In this document: in pieces, positions 1 through 5,309 of the stretch
Position numbering within the stretch: the stretch's first letter is position 1
How the letters are laid out: every line of letters begins with the position of its first letter
NCBI GenBank assembly: GCA_017424205.1
Contig: JAFPAS010000195.1
Span: 1 to 6,251 of the forward strand
DNA from: Prevotella sp.
GTDB lineage: Bacteria > Bacteroidota > Bacteroidia > Bacteroidales > Bacteroidaceae
Direction: 5' to 3'
DNA: 6,251 bases
Notes under the pieces: model-generated
Database searches by the model: none
Told to the model about the DNA's origin: nothing
What the model saw: only the letters and a program-made list of their open reading frames with translations
Made by a program: the position numbers and the translations under genes

Positions 1-280
1 AGCCTAGCGTACTGAATATAAATCCGACAACTCGCGATCCGTCACCGCCATCACCTGCTTTTCCTGACATCTGATTTCCAGGATCAGCAAAATAGTAGTA
101 TAATTGCCACCAAATATTTTTTTGATCTTCAGCATATGGCACATGCTTATCGAAAAAAAATATTACAACAAGTACAGAAAGAGAAAATACGACAAAAGAA
201 ATAAGGACAACCAATCCGATTTTGAACCAAAAACCTCTATTTAACCAGCGATCTAATATTTGACGGAAATATAATCTCAT
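1..280 (-). CDS. CASTOR/POLLUX-related putative ion channel, N-terminal part (runs off left edge)
   Basis: The ATG at 278-280 opens a frame that stays open to base 1, giving 93 residues of an incomplete protein. Residues about 1-19 are basic and amphipathic (MRLYFRQILDRWLNRGFWFK). They are followed by one clear hydrophobic helix at about 21-44 and then an extracytoplasmic stretch with IWWQLYYYFADPGNQ at about 56-70, a Gly-rich loop, and GSRVVGFIFSTLG leading into a second helix. The ADPGN motif, with an aromatic-rich pore helix before it and an RVV segment starting TM2 after it, resembles the pore of plant CASTOR/POLLUX (DMI1) channels (W..W.YVADSGNHA...GPRLV) and their bacterial relatives. 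Those proteins carry cytoplasmic RCK/TrkA-N-like domains after TM2, which would lie outside the window. The gene starts 7 bases after the stop of the KOW-only frame, so the two are probably co-transcribed downstream of upxY. The family call rests on motif memory; a different two-helix channel is possible. Confidence 0.68.
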   Translation of the reverse strand, partial: MRLYFRQILDRWLNRGFWFKIGLVVLISFVVFSLSVLVVIFFFDKHVPYAEDQKNIWWQLYYYFADPGNQMSGKAGDGGDGSRVVGFIFSTLG

Positions 281-287
281 ATCAATT

Positions 288-476
288 TCAAATTATTTTT
301 TTCATACTTACACAAGCATATTCTAATCCATCAATCCTTATTGCTACAATAGGCTTGTTTTCTTCAATATAACTTACTTCTCCTTCAAGACCTTTCATCA
401 GACCTATAATAAGGCGAACTCGATCTCCAACTTTAAGATTTTCTACGATTGAAACTTTTGCATCGGCATTATGCAA
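288..476 (-). CDS. KOW-domain-only ORF, probable remnant of a second NusG/UpxY-like gene
   Basis: A 62-codon frame, with TTG as its first possible start (474-476) and no ATG before the upstream in-frame stop at 504-506. The peptide reads LKVGDRVRLIIGLMKGLEGE followed by a beta-rich stretch ending at YACVSMKKII. This is a C-terminal NusG KOW domain: the GD-VR-G-GLEG spacing matches the KOW of the upstream upxY product (SGDKVRVV..GNFSGVEGRI), but the two are clearly diverged, so this is not a recent tandem copy. No NGN domain can be read upstream in any frame; the 117 nt back to the upxY stop hold only a 29-codon frame without recognisable motifs. The simplest reading is the tail of a truncated paralogue. 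A small stand-alone KOW protein, or one expressed by coupling from a leaderless start, cannot be excluded. It lies in the same direction and apparently the same transcript as upxY and the channel gene. Confidence 0.55.
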   Translation of the reverse strand: MHNADAKVSIVENLKVGDRVRLIIGLMKGLEGEVSYIEENKPIVAIRIDGLEYACVSMKKII

Positions 477-593
477 AAGGAATTTAAGTTTTATTCTATT
501 AGTTCATCTGGTATTGGAGTAGCCAATTCCTATGAACCTGGATAAATGATGAATTTAAGAATGAATGATAGTCTGCAAAATTCACCATCTTTT

Positions 594-1286
594 TTACTCA
601 ATCCTACACAAAAATGCAGTTGGTATATATGCTGTTGCTATTGAACAAAGACCTCGCAGTTCCACTACCACACGCTGCTGGCCTGATACTCTTGCGATAC
701 GTCCTTCGACTCCTGAGAAATTTCCTTGTACAACACGGACCTTGTCACCACTCTTGTAATGACAATGCTCAGGTTCAACAAGTTTTATGTGTTCACTTTC
801 TACACTTGTCAGTCTTATGAAATTCAGCATTTCATCATGAGGTACAACAAGAGGGGTGTGCTTTCCGTTTGTAATACTTTTTGTCTTGTCCCTATAAAAA
901 CGATAATGGCTTAGAACCTTTTCTTCACAGAACAACTGTTCCAAATGCTCTTGAGTGGAATAAACAAAAACGAGATTGGGAACAAGCGGTTCCGACACAC
1001 GCTTCTTCTTGCCATTAACTTGTTTTATAATGTAATGCTTGGGGATATATACATGGGCCACGTTTTTTCTTAAGGTTTCAATTTCCTTTGCAACCCGATT
1101 GTAAGTGGCTCTAAGAACAAACCATTGGTGATTTTCAACAGGCACATAGAGGGAGGACACCCCTGTATCTGAGTTCTCATCTTGTAGTTGACTTTGAACT
1201 TCGAGGATGACGCCGGAGGCAAGTCCGTCGTTTAGAGGATTTTTCCCGCCTCTTCGGTCGCTCACATTAGACAATGTGCTGCTCAT
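594..1286 (-). CDS. upxY: UpxY-family transcription antiterminator (NusG-like)
   Basis: Encodes 230 residues with the NusG layout: an NGN domain at about 54-160, beginning QWFVLRATYNR and containing YIPKHYIIKQVNGKKKRVSE and LVPNLVFVYST, then a linker and a KOW domain at about 176-230 (KSGDKVRVVQGNFSGVEGRI). UpxY proteins are Bacteroidales specialised NusG paralogues that bind elongating RNA polymerase and prevent premature termination in the leader of their own capsule or exopolysaccharide operon. Residues 1-50 (MSSTLSNVSDRRGG...) form a polar extension without a recognisable domain, making the protein longer than typical UpxY proteins, which are nearer 170-190 residues. The ATG at 1284-1286 is the first methionine, and the next is far inside the NGN domain, so a shorter product would need a non-ATG start. 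A long leader with an intrinsic terminator precedes it. The next gene in sight is not a glycan enzyme, so its target operon is uncertain. Confidence 0.9.
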   Translation of the reverse strand: MSSTLSNVSDRRGGKNPLNDGLASGVILEVQSQLQDENSDTGVSSLYVPVENHQWFVLRATYNRVAKEIETLRKNVAHVYIPKHYIIKQVNGKKKRVSEPLVPNLVFVYSTQEHLEQLFCEEKVLSHYRFYRDKTKSITNGKHTPLVVPHDEMLNFIRLTSVESEHIKLVEPEHCHYKSGDKVRVVQGNFSGVEGRIARVSGQQRVVVELRGLCSIATAYIPTAFLCRIE

Positions 1287-1384
1287 AAATAAATATCGTT
1301 ACTGGAGTAAAATCACAGTAATAGATTATATTTTTCGATAGTATATTCTTCTGCCAAACAAAAAGAAGGCAAAAGCTTAGGCAT

Positions 1385-1420
1385 AAAAAAGCGTGGAACC
1401 GTCTTGTTGTCTGTTCCACG
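1385..1420 (-). terminator. Intrinsic terminator inside the upxY leader (attenuator candidate)
   Basis: On the minus strand a perfect 8-bp stem, CGTGGAAC (1413-1420) with GTTCCACG (1392-1399), encloses a 13-nt loop and is followed after one C by six U (1385-1390). It stands about 100 nt upstream of the upxY start codon and nearly 400 nt downstream of the predicted promoter, with no gene in between whose end it could serve. A terminator here would block upxY unless read through, which matches the antitermination role of UpxY proteins. Confidence 0.7.
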
Positions 1421-1478
1421 TTCCGAGGCTCTGGAAATTGCCTAATTCAGTTGAACAGACAACGCCAGAGTCCACGCC
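1391..1478 (-). promoter_or_regulatory. Alternative RNA pairings around the leader terminator
   Basis: Upstream of the terminator are segments complementary to its parts. GTTGTCTGTTC (1453-1463) pairs perfectly over 11 bp with GAACAGACAAC (1406-1416), which covers the 3' half of the terminator's left arm and most of its loop. GCGTGGA (1471-1477) imitates the left arm and can pair over 7 bp with TCCACGC in the right arm (1391-1397). CTCTGG (1465-1470) can pair with CCAGAG (1429-1434), a pairing that crosses the 11-bp one. The terminator stem and the 11-bp helix exclude each other, as in attenuators. Which fold favours readthrough cannot be told from sequence. Confidence 0.6.
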
Positions 1479-1515
1479 AATATGATAAACTCTATTTAAT
1501 ATATACACTTAAAAC

Positions 1516-1531
1516 GTATCTTACAAGATAC
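1516..1531. repeat. 16-bp inverted repeat in the upxY leader
   Basis: GTATCTT and AAGATAC form perfect 7-bp arms around a 2-bp spacer. With so short a spacer it is more likely a protein-binding dyad than an RNA hairpin. It lies about 260 bp downstream of the predicted promoter and about 40 bp before the attenuator segments. No second copy was seen in the window. Confidence 0.4.
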
Positions 1532-1788
1532 ATTTCGTGCGTATAACATTAAATAGTGATATAATCACATCCGTGGCATCTACCGTTGCTAAGTTCAAGA
1601 CTGAATTATTAAGAAATTTTCCAGATTTCAGAACGTCTTAAACAAAGCGTTGTAAACGCCTTTATATGTCAGTTTCTCCATTTTCCGCCATTTCTTCTGT
1701 ATAGAATAAAAGAATTGCAGGAAACAATTTGCACATGTCATAAGAGATTTCTCTCTAATTGTGTATGCAAGTTGCGAGATTCTATGTG

Positions 1789-1817
1789 CAAAAGTATAAA
1801 TTTTTTTCAAAAAACAA
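1789..1817 (-). promoter_or_regulatory. Bacteroidetes-type promoter for upxY
   Basis: On the minus strand TACTTTTG followed by C (box at 1789-1796) fits the Bacteroidetes -7 consensus TAnnTTTG exactly. An 18-nt AT-rich spacer separates it from a TTG (1815-1817) that fits the -33 element. Further upstream the DNA is rich in A and T tracts (1821-1857). The predicted start is near 1782. It is the best match to this consensus in the gene-free stretch. Confidence 0.65.
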
Positions 1818-2053
1818 GAAAGTTTTAGTAAAAAAATAACAATCTCTATTAATTTTCTGTGAAAATGGCATAATCCACCGTATATAGTTATGCATGCATT
1901 TTTACCGGCGATATTTGGCTATATTATTACTAAATAACATTTGTGAGAATTTTCGTGCGTTCAAGATTCCCAAAGATTGTTAGTGCGTGTCAAACTTGAT
2001 GTTAAGCCCTAAAGTTACACATAAAGCGTTATCAGACACCAATATAATAAAAT
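1818..2053. other. AT-rich intergenic DNA without a recognised gene
   Basis: This lies between the PFL gene's terminator and the upxY promoter. No credible coding frame, tRNA or repeat array is seen. The only marked item is a 10-bp self-complementary ATGCATGCAT (1890-1899). The decamer TTTCGTGCGT (1951-1960) recurs once at 1533-1542 in the same orientation, probably by chance. Confidence 0.5.
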
Positions 2054-2095
2054 AAAAAAACGAGGGATACATTAAATATGTGTCCCTCGTTTTTT
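2054..2095 (-). terminator. Strong intrinsic terminator after the PFL gene, able to act in both directions
   Basis: The arms CGAGGGATAC (2061-2070) and GTGTCCCTCG (2080-2089) form a 10-bp stem with one imperfect pair (a G-U wobble in plus-strand RNA, a C-A mismatch in minus-strand RNA) and a 9-nt loop. On the minus strand it is followed by seven U (2054-2060), about 90 nt after the PFL stop codon; on the plus strand by six U (2090-2095). It most likely ends the recA-ACT-PFL transcript and insulates it from the upxY locus. Confidence 0.85.
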
Positions 2096-2188
2096 ATTGC
2101 AAGTCTGTATGCCTCTATTCCTCTTGCTGTCGTCTCTGCTTCGTGGAGAGTATCTACGTCTGACATCAGACTTGTAATTGAGCAATGA

Positions 2189-3571
2189 TTAGTTTTTAAA
2201 TGAATGTATCGGAGCTGGTATTCGTCCTTTCCTGTTGACGAAGCGTGAGCATCCGAAGGTGTTGACAGGCATAACGGGAGCATGGCCGAGCAGTCCGCCA
2301 AACTCTACGCTGTCGCCTACGTTTTTGCCGATGACGGGTATGATGCGCACGGCAGTAGTCTTCTGGTTGACCATTCCGATAGCAGCCTCGTCGGCTATGA
2401 TGCCAGCGATGGTTTCAGGTTTCGTGTCTCCTGGTATGGCAATCATGTCAAGTCCTACAGAGCAGACACATGTCATGGCTTCGAGTTTCTCGATGGTTAG
2501 AGCTCCTGCTTCTACAGCATCAATCATTCCTTGGTCTTCTGATACAGGGATGAACGCTCCAGAGAGTCCGCCGACATATGAGCTTGCCATTACACCGCCT
2601 TTCTTCACCTGATCGTTGAGCATGGCGAGTGCTGCTGTTGTTCCTGGCGCTCCAGCATATTCAACTCCCATGCAGCAGAGGATATCAGCCACACTGTCGC
2701 CTATGGCAGGCGTTGGTGCGAGCGAGAGGTCGATGATGCCGAATGGTATGCCGAGGCGTGCTGCAGCCTCTTGCGCCACGAGTTGTCCGACGCGTGTTAT
2801 CTTGAAAGCTGTTTTCTTAATTGTCTCGCCGAGCGTTTCGAATGTTGCGAGTCCGCCGTCAGCATTGAGGTCCATCTGTTCGAGGGCGTACTTAACTACT
2901 CCTGGTCCAGACACACCGACATTGATTACGGCATCAGTTTCTGATACGCCATGGAATGCGCCAGCCATGAAAGGATTATCGTCAGGTGCATTGCATAGGA
3001 CGACGAGCTTGGCGCAGCCAAGCGAGTCACGCTCTGCCGTGTGCTCAGCTGTCTGACGTATGATGTCGCCCATGAGACGTACGGCATCCATATTGATGCC
3101 AGTCTTTGTAGAGCCAACACATACGCTTGAACATATACGGTCGGTAGCTGCCATGGCTGCAGGTATAGAGCGAATTAAGAGTTCGTCACTATGCGTCATG
3201 CCTTTTGAAACTATGGCAGAGAATCCGCCCAGGAAGTTAACACCTACATCTTTTGCAGCTCTGTCGAGCGTCTGTGCTATAGTGACATAGTCGTCAGGTG
3301 TCTTACAGCAATTAGCCCCAACAAGCGATATCGGCGTGATAGCTATTCGTTTGTTTACGATAGGTATGGCAAACTCTCTTGAGATTTCGTTTCCTACGCT
3401 GACAAGATTTTTTGCATACGATGTTATTTTGTCGTATATATTGCGGCATGTGACTTGCAGAGAATTGTCGGCGCACGAGAGCAGTGATATGCCCATAGTG
3501 ATTGTGCGGACGTCAAGATTCTCCTGCTCAATCATTTTGTTCGTTTCAAGAACCTCTGAAATGTTAATCAT
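2189..3571 (-). CDS. PFL family protein (UPF0210/DUF711)
   Basis: Encodes 460 residues, close to the family's usual length of about 450. The N-terminus [20 protein letters not shown] followed by [11 protein letters not shown] is the hallmark opening of UPF0210 proteins, and the ATG at 3569-3571 is chosen for that reason; the frame is open further upstream to a TTG at 3632-3634, but those 21 codons look unlike the family. Conserved patches include [20 protein letters not shown] residues near 110-125, [19 protein letters not shown] near 146-164, [14 protein letters not shown] near 217-230, and a Gly-rich C-terminal part. The fold is related to pyruvate formate-lyase, hence the name, but no glycyl-radical RVxGY motif is visible and the reaction is unknown. 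It follows the ACT-domain gene, with which it is paired in many bacteria, suggesting joint action, perhaps with a small-molecule ligand sensed by the ACT protein (inference). A terminator follows about 90 nt downstream. Confidence 0.93.
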   Translation of the reverse strand: MINISEVLETNKMIEQENLDVRTITMGISLLSCADNSLQVTCRNIYDKITSYAKNLVSVGNEISREFAIPIVNKRIAITPISLVGANCCKTPDDYVTIAQTLDRAAKDVGVNFLGGFSAIVSKGMTHSDELLIRSIPAAMAATDRICSSVCVGSTKTGINMDAVRLMGDIIRQTAEHTAERDSLGCAKLVVLCNAPDDNPFMAGAFHGVSETDAVINVGVSGPGVVKYALEQMDLNADGGLATFETLGETIKKTAFKITRVGQLVAQEAAARLGIPFGIIDLSLAPTPAIGDSVADILCCMGVEYAGAPGTTAALAMLNDQVKKGGVMASSYVGGLSGAFIPVSEDQGMIDAVEAGALTIEKLEAMTCVCSVGLDMIAIPGDTKPETIAGIIADEAAIGMVNQKTTAVRIIPVIGKNVGDSVEFGGLLGHAPVMPVNTFGCSRFVNRKGRIPAPIHSFKN

Positions 3572-3606
3572 ACATCTTATCTCATGAATGAAAAAGAGAG
3601 TGACGT

Positions 3607-3631
3607 ACTGTTTGCCTATACGGCAAGCAGT
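3607..3631. repeat. Hairpin between the ACT and PFL genes
   Basis: ACTGTTTGCC (3607-3616) and GGCAAGCAGT (3622-3631) form a 10-bp stem with one G-T pair and a 5-nt loop, in the 110-nt gap between the two genes. On the transcribed (minus) strand the odd pair becomes a C-A mismatch, and there is no U-tract directly after it, so it is not a standard terminator. It could be an RNA processing or stability element. Confidence 0.4.
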
Positions 3632-3681
3632 CAATCCCTCCCTTTATATTGGTTATAGTTTTGGTCATCGCAGTCGTTGAC

Positions 3682-3954
3682 CTAAATTCTGTGCATCTTG
3701 TTGAAGATATCCTCCAGCTGACACTTCACAACGACACCGATATCTTCGCCTACCTGTGTGAGTTCTGCGGAGATATCTGTAAATTGGCGTTCGCATGCTG
3801 TAAGGTCAACAATCATCATCATATTGAAGAAATCCTGGACGATGGTCTGCGAGATGTCGAGAATGTTTATCTTGTTATCTGCAAGATAGTTGCACACTTT
3901 AGCAATAATGCCAACGGTGTCTTTTCCCACTACGGTGATAATGGCTCTTGTCAT
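3682..3954 (-). CDS. ACT domain-containing protein (UPF0237 type)
   Basis: A 90-residue protein made of one ACT domain: MTRAIITVVGKDTVGIIAKV at the N-terminus, NINILDISQTI-like strand at about 29-38, then FNMMMIVDL and a final amphipathic helix. The pattern VxGxDxxGI followed by a helix and a DISQ strand is that of GcvR-like/UPF0237 proteins such as the small streptococcal ones, which are about 90 residues long. ACT domains usually bind amino acids or related metabolites and regulate partner enzymes. The ATG at 3952-3954 gives the family's normal start; the frame extends 27 codons further upstream, but that extension is low-complexity and polar without family likeness. It lies 151 nt after recA and 110 nt before the UPF0210 gene, its usual neighbour. 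No promoter was found before it, so readthrough from recA is the likely source of expression. Confidence 0.88.
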   Translation of the reverse strand: MTRAIITVVGKDTVGIIAKVCNYLADNKINILDISQTIVQDFFNMMMIVDLTACERQFTDISAELTQVGEDIGVVVKCQLEDIFNKMHRI

Positions 3955-4105
3955 ATAGTATATCCTATAGTATTGAGTGCGTTGTGTGTTACGTTTGGAA
4001 GCTGCTGCGTACTCCCATGTGCCAGAGGATGTCATCCATAGACTGGGTAGTAGTCATGTGTATAACGCATTGCAACTTCGTCTGCTTCGTATGGTGGAGT
4101 TTTGT

Positions 4106-5134
4106 TTACTGCTTTTCTTCTTCCACCTCAGCCATAACTCTTGCTTCAATTTCTTCTGTCAGTTCTGGATTGTCGAGCAGGAGCTGTTTTACAGCGTCGC
4201 GTCCTTGTGCCAGACGTGTCTCACCGTAACTGAACCATGAGCCAGACTTCTTGATGATGTTGCGTTCAACAGCAAAGTCAAGTATTTCACCAACCTTAGA
4301 TATGCCCTCTCCGAAGAGAATCTCGAATTCTGCTTTGCGGAATGGAGGTGCCACCTTGTTCTTTACAACTTTTACTCTAACCTGATTACCGAGCACGTTG
4401 TCACCATCCTTTATGGCTGTCACGCGACGGATGTCAAGACGTACTGATGAGTAGAATTTCAGTGCGTTACCGCCAGTAGTGGTTTCTGGGTTACCGAACA
4501 TCACGCCGATTTTCTCGCGCAGCTGATTGATAAAGATGCAGACAGTATTAGTTTTAGATATAGTCGATGTAAGCTTGCGTAGCGCCTGCGACATGAGACG
4601 TGCCTGCAGACCAACCTTATTGTCGCCCATATCACCTTCTATTTCAGCCTTTGGTGTCAGTGCTGCTACAGAGTCAATAACAACGATGTCAAGTGCGGCA
4701 GACGAAATAAGCTGGTCAGCTATCTGCAGCGCCTGTTCGCCGTTGTCAGGCTGTGAGATGAGCAGGTTGTCAACATCAACGCCAAGGCTTGCTGCGTAGA
4801 AACGGTCGAAGGCATGCTCTGCATCGATGATTGCCGCCATGCCGCCCAGCTTCTGTGCCTCTGCTATTGCGTGTATAGCGAGTGTGGTCTTACCAGATGA
4901 TTCCGGACCATATATCTCAATGATACGTCCTTTAGGATATCCGCCTACACCGAGAGCGATGTCCAGTCCGAGTGAACCAGATGGTATGACGTCAACCTTA
5001 TCGAACTGCTGTTCGCCTAACTTCATTATCGAACCTTTTCCAAAGTCCTTTTCTATTTTTGACATAGCAGCCTTCAGCGCCATGAGTTTTGCTTCGTTGG
5101 CATTCTGTGTTGCTTCTAATTCTTTCTTTGCCAT
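4106..5134 (-). CDS. recA: Recombinase RecA
   Basis: A complete 342-residue RecA, which forms ATP-dependent filaments on single-stranded DNA, catalyses strand exchange in recombinational repair and, in organisms with LexA, triggers its self-cleavage. Visible parts: a helical N-terminal segment (1-33) with the [12 protein letters not shown] signature; Walker A GPESSGKT at 76-83; [12 protein letters not shown] at 103-114, whose FDR replaces the LDP of enterobacterial RecA and is usual in Bacteroidetes; Walker B LDIVVIDS at 148-155; loop L1 around [16 protein letters not shown] (164-179); [20 protein letters not shown] with the ATP-sensing Gln and loop L2 (201-220); and a short acidic tail ending EVEEEKQ. 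No residue needed for function seems missing and the length is normal. MAKKE at the ATG of 5132-5134 is the expected start, about 40 nt after the predicted transcription start. It is the first gene of a probable recA-ACT-PFL unit. Confidence 0.98.
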   Translation of the reverse strand: MAKKELEATQNANEAKLMALKAAMSKIEKDFGKGSIMKLGEQQFDKVDVIPSGSLGLDIALGVGGYPKGRIIEIYGPESSGKTTLAIHAIAEAQKLGGMAAIIDAEHAFDRFYAASLGVDVDNLLISQPDNGEQALQIADQLISSAALDIVVIDSVAALTPKAEIEGDMGDNKVGLQARLMSQALRKLTSTISKTNTVCIFINQLREKIGVMFGNPETTTGGNALKFYSSVRLDIRRVTAIKDGDNVLGNQVRVKVVKNKVAPPFRKAEFEILFGEGISKVGEILDFAVERNIIKKSGSWFSYGETRLAQGRDAVKQLLLDNPELTEEIEARVMAEVEEEKQ

Positions 5135-5180
5135 ATAATCTATAAGTGTATGTATGTTATTTTTATTTCTTACTGTTTCG

Positions 5181-5188
5181 CAAAGTTA
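5181..5188 (-). promoter_or_regulatory. recA: Predicted recA promoter (-7 box)
   Basis: TAACTTTG followed by C on the minus strand matches the Bacteroidetes -7 consensus TAnnTTTG exactly and would start transcription near 5174, leaving a leader of about 40 nt. The -33 position is poor: the nearest candidate is TGTG at 5205-5208, 16 nt upstream. That may mean activator dependence or simply a weak element. Confidence 0.55.
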
Positions 5189-5220
5189 ATAATAAAATCT
5201 GTAACACATGTTGTCTGAGC

Positions 5221-5241
5221 TTAAGAAATTATTTTTCTTAA
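5221..5241. repeat. Perfect 8-bp inverted repeat upstream of the recA promoter
   Basis: TTAAGAAA (5221-5228) and TTTCTTAA (5234-5241) surround a 5-bp spacer, all AT-rich, about 35 bp upstream of the -7 box. The position suits an operator or activator site. It could equally be part of weak termination of the RSH transcript, but no U-tract follows on the minus strand. Confidence 0.4.
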
Positions 5242-5256
5242 CATTTGCATGCGGCC

Positions 5257-5280
5257 ATGATGTTATAATGCTGACATCAT
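5257..5280. repeat. 7-bp inverted repeat after the RSH gene
   Basis: ATGATGT (5257-5263) and ACATCAT (5274-5280) flank a 10-nt loop, 30 nt downstream of the RSH stop codon. It may form an RNA hairpin at the end of that message. There is no U-tract next to it, so it is not called a terminator. Confidence 0.35.
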
Positions 5281-5309
5281 TGTTGCTTTATGTGATGACG
5301 GGCATTATC

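Larger units (their letters stand above)
1287..1784 (-). promoter_or_regulatory. Long 5' leader of the upxY transcript
   Basis: If transcription starts just downstream of the promoter at 1789-1817, the upxY mRNA carries about 500 nt of untranslated leader. It contains a short dyad (1516-1522 with 1525-1531), a set of complementary segments ending in an intrinsic terminator (1385-1478), and a small 6-bp hairpin (1299-1304 with 1316-1321) some 13 bases before the start codon. No gene is supported in it. Capsule loci of Bacteroides fragilis have such leaders, and UpxY acts in them; that part is established for the family, while its use here is inferred. Confidence 0.55.

Noticed and set aside
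499..588. 29-codon minus-strand frame (MVNFADYHSF...) between upxY and the KOW-only frame
   Set aside because: Too short, no start signal and no likeness to an NGN domain, so it does not supply the missing N-terminus of the KOW remnant.
1628..1810. 60-codon minus-strand frame beginning MKKIYTFAHR
   Set aside because: Its first codons overlap the predicted promoter boxes, so a transcript from that promoter would not include the start codon. No domain or conservation is recognised.
1391..1817. Invertible promoter flanked by inverted repeats, as in Bacteroides capsule loci
   Set aside because: No pair of longer inverted repeats flanking the promoter at 1789-1817 was found. The inverted repeats at 1391-1478 lie wholly downstream of it and fit an RNA attenuator better.
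1533..1960. Direct repeat TTTCGTGCGT at 1533-1542 and 1951-1960
   Set aside because: Only ten bases, two copies, no shared flanks; not enough to call an attachment site or duplication.
2235..3290. Long plus-strand frames opposite the PFL gene, and similar ones opposite recA and the RSH gene
   Set aside because: They are antisense shadows of well-supported genes and show no protein-family features.
3572..3634. Upstream extension of the PFL gene to a TTG at 3634, preceded by GGGAGGGA
   Set aside because: The purine run abuts the TTG too closely, Bacteroidales rarely use Shine-Dalgarno sites, and the extra 21 residues are unlike the family, which starts at MINI.
3989..4057. 22-codon minus-strand frame (MTTTQSMDDI...) between recA and the ACT gene
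   Set aside because: Short frame without supporting evidence; it overlaps in another frame the unlikely upstream extension of the ACT gene. Chance is the simplest explanation.
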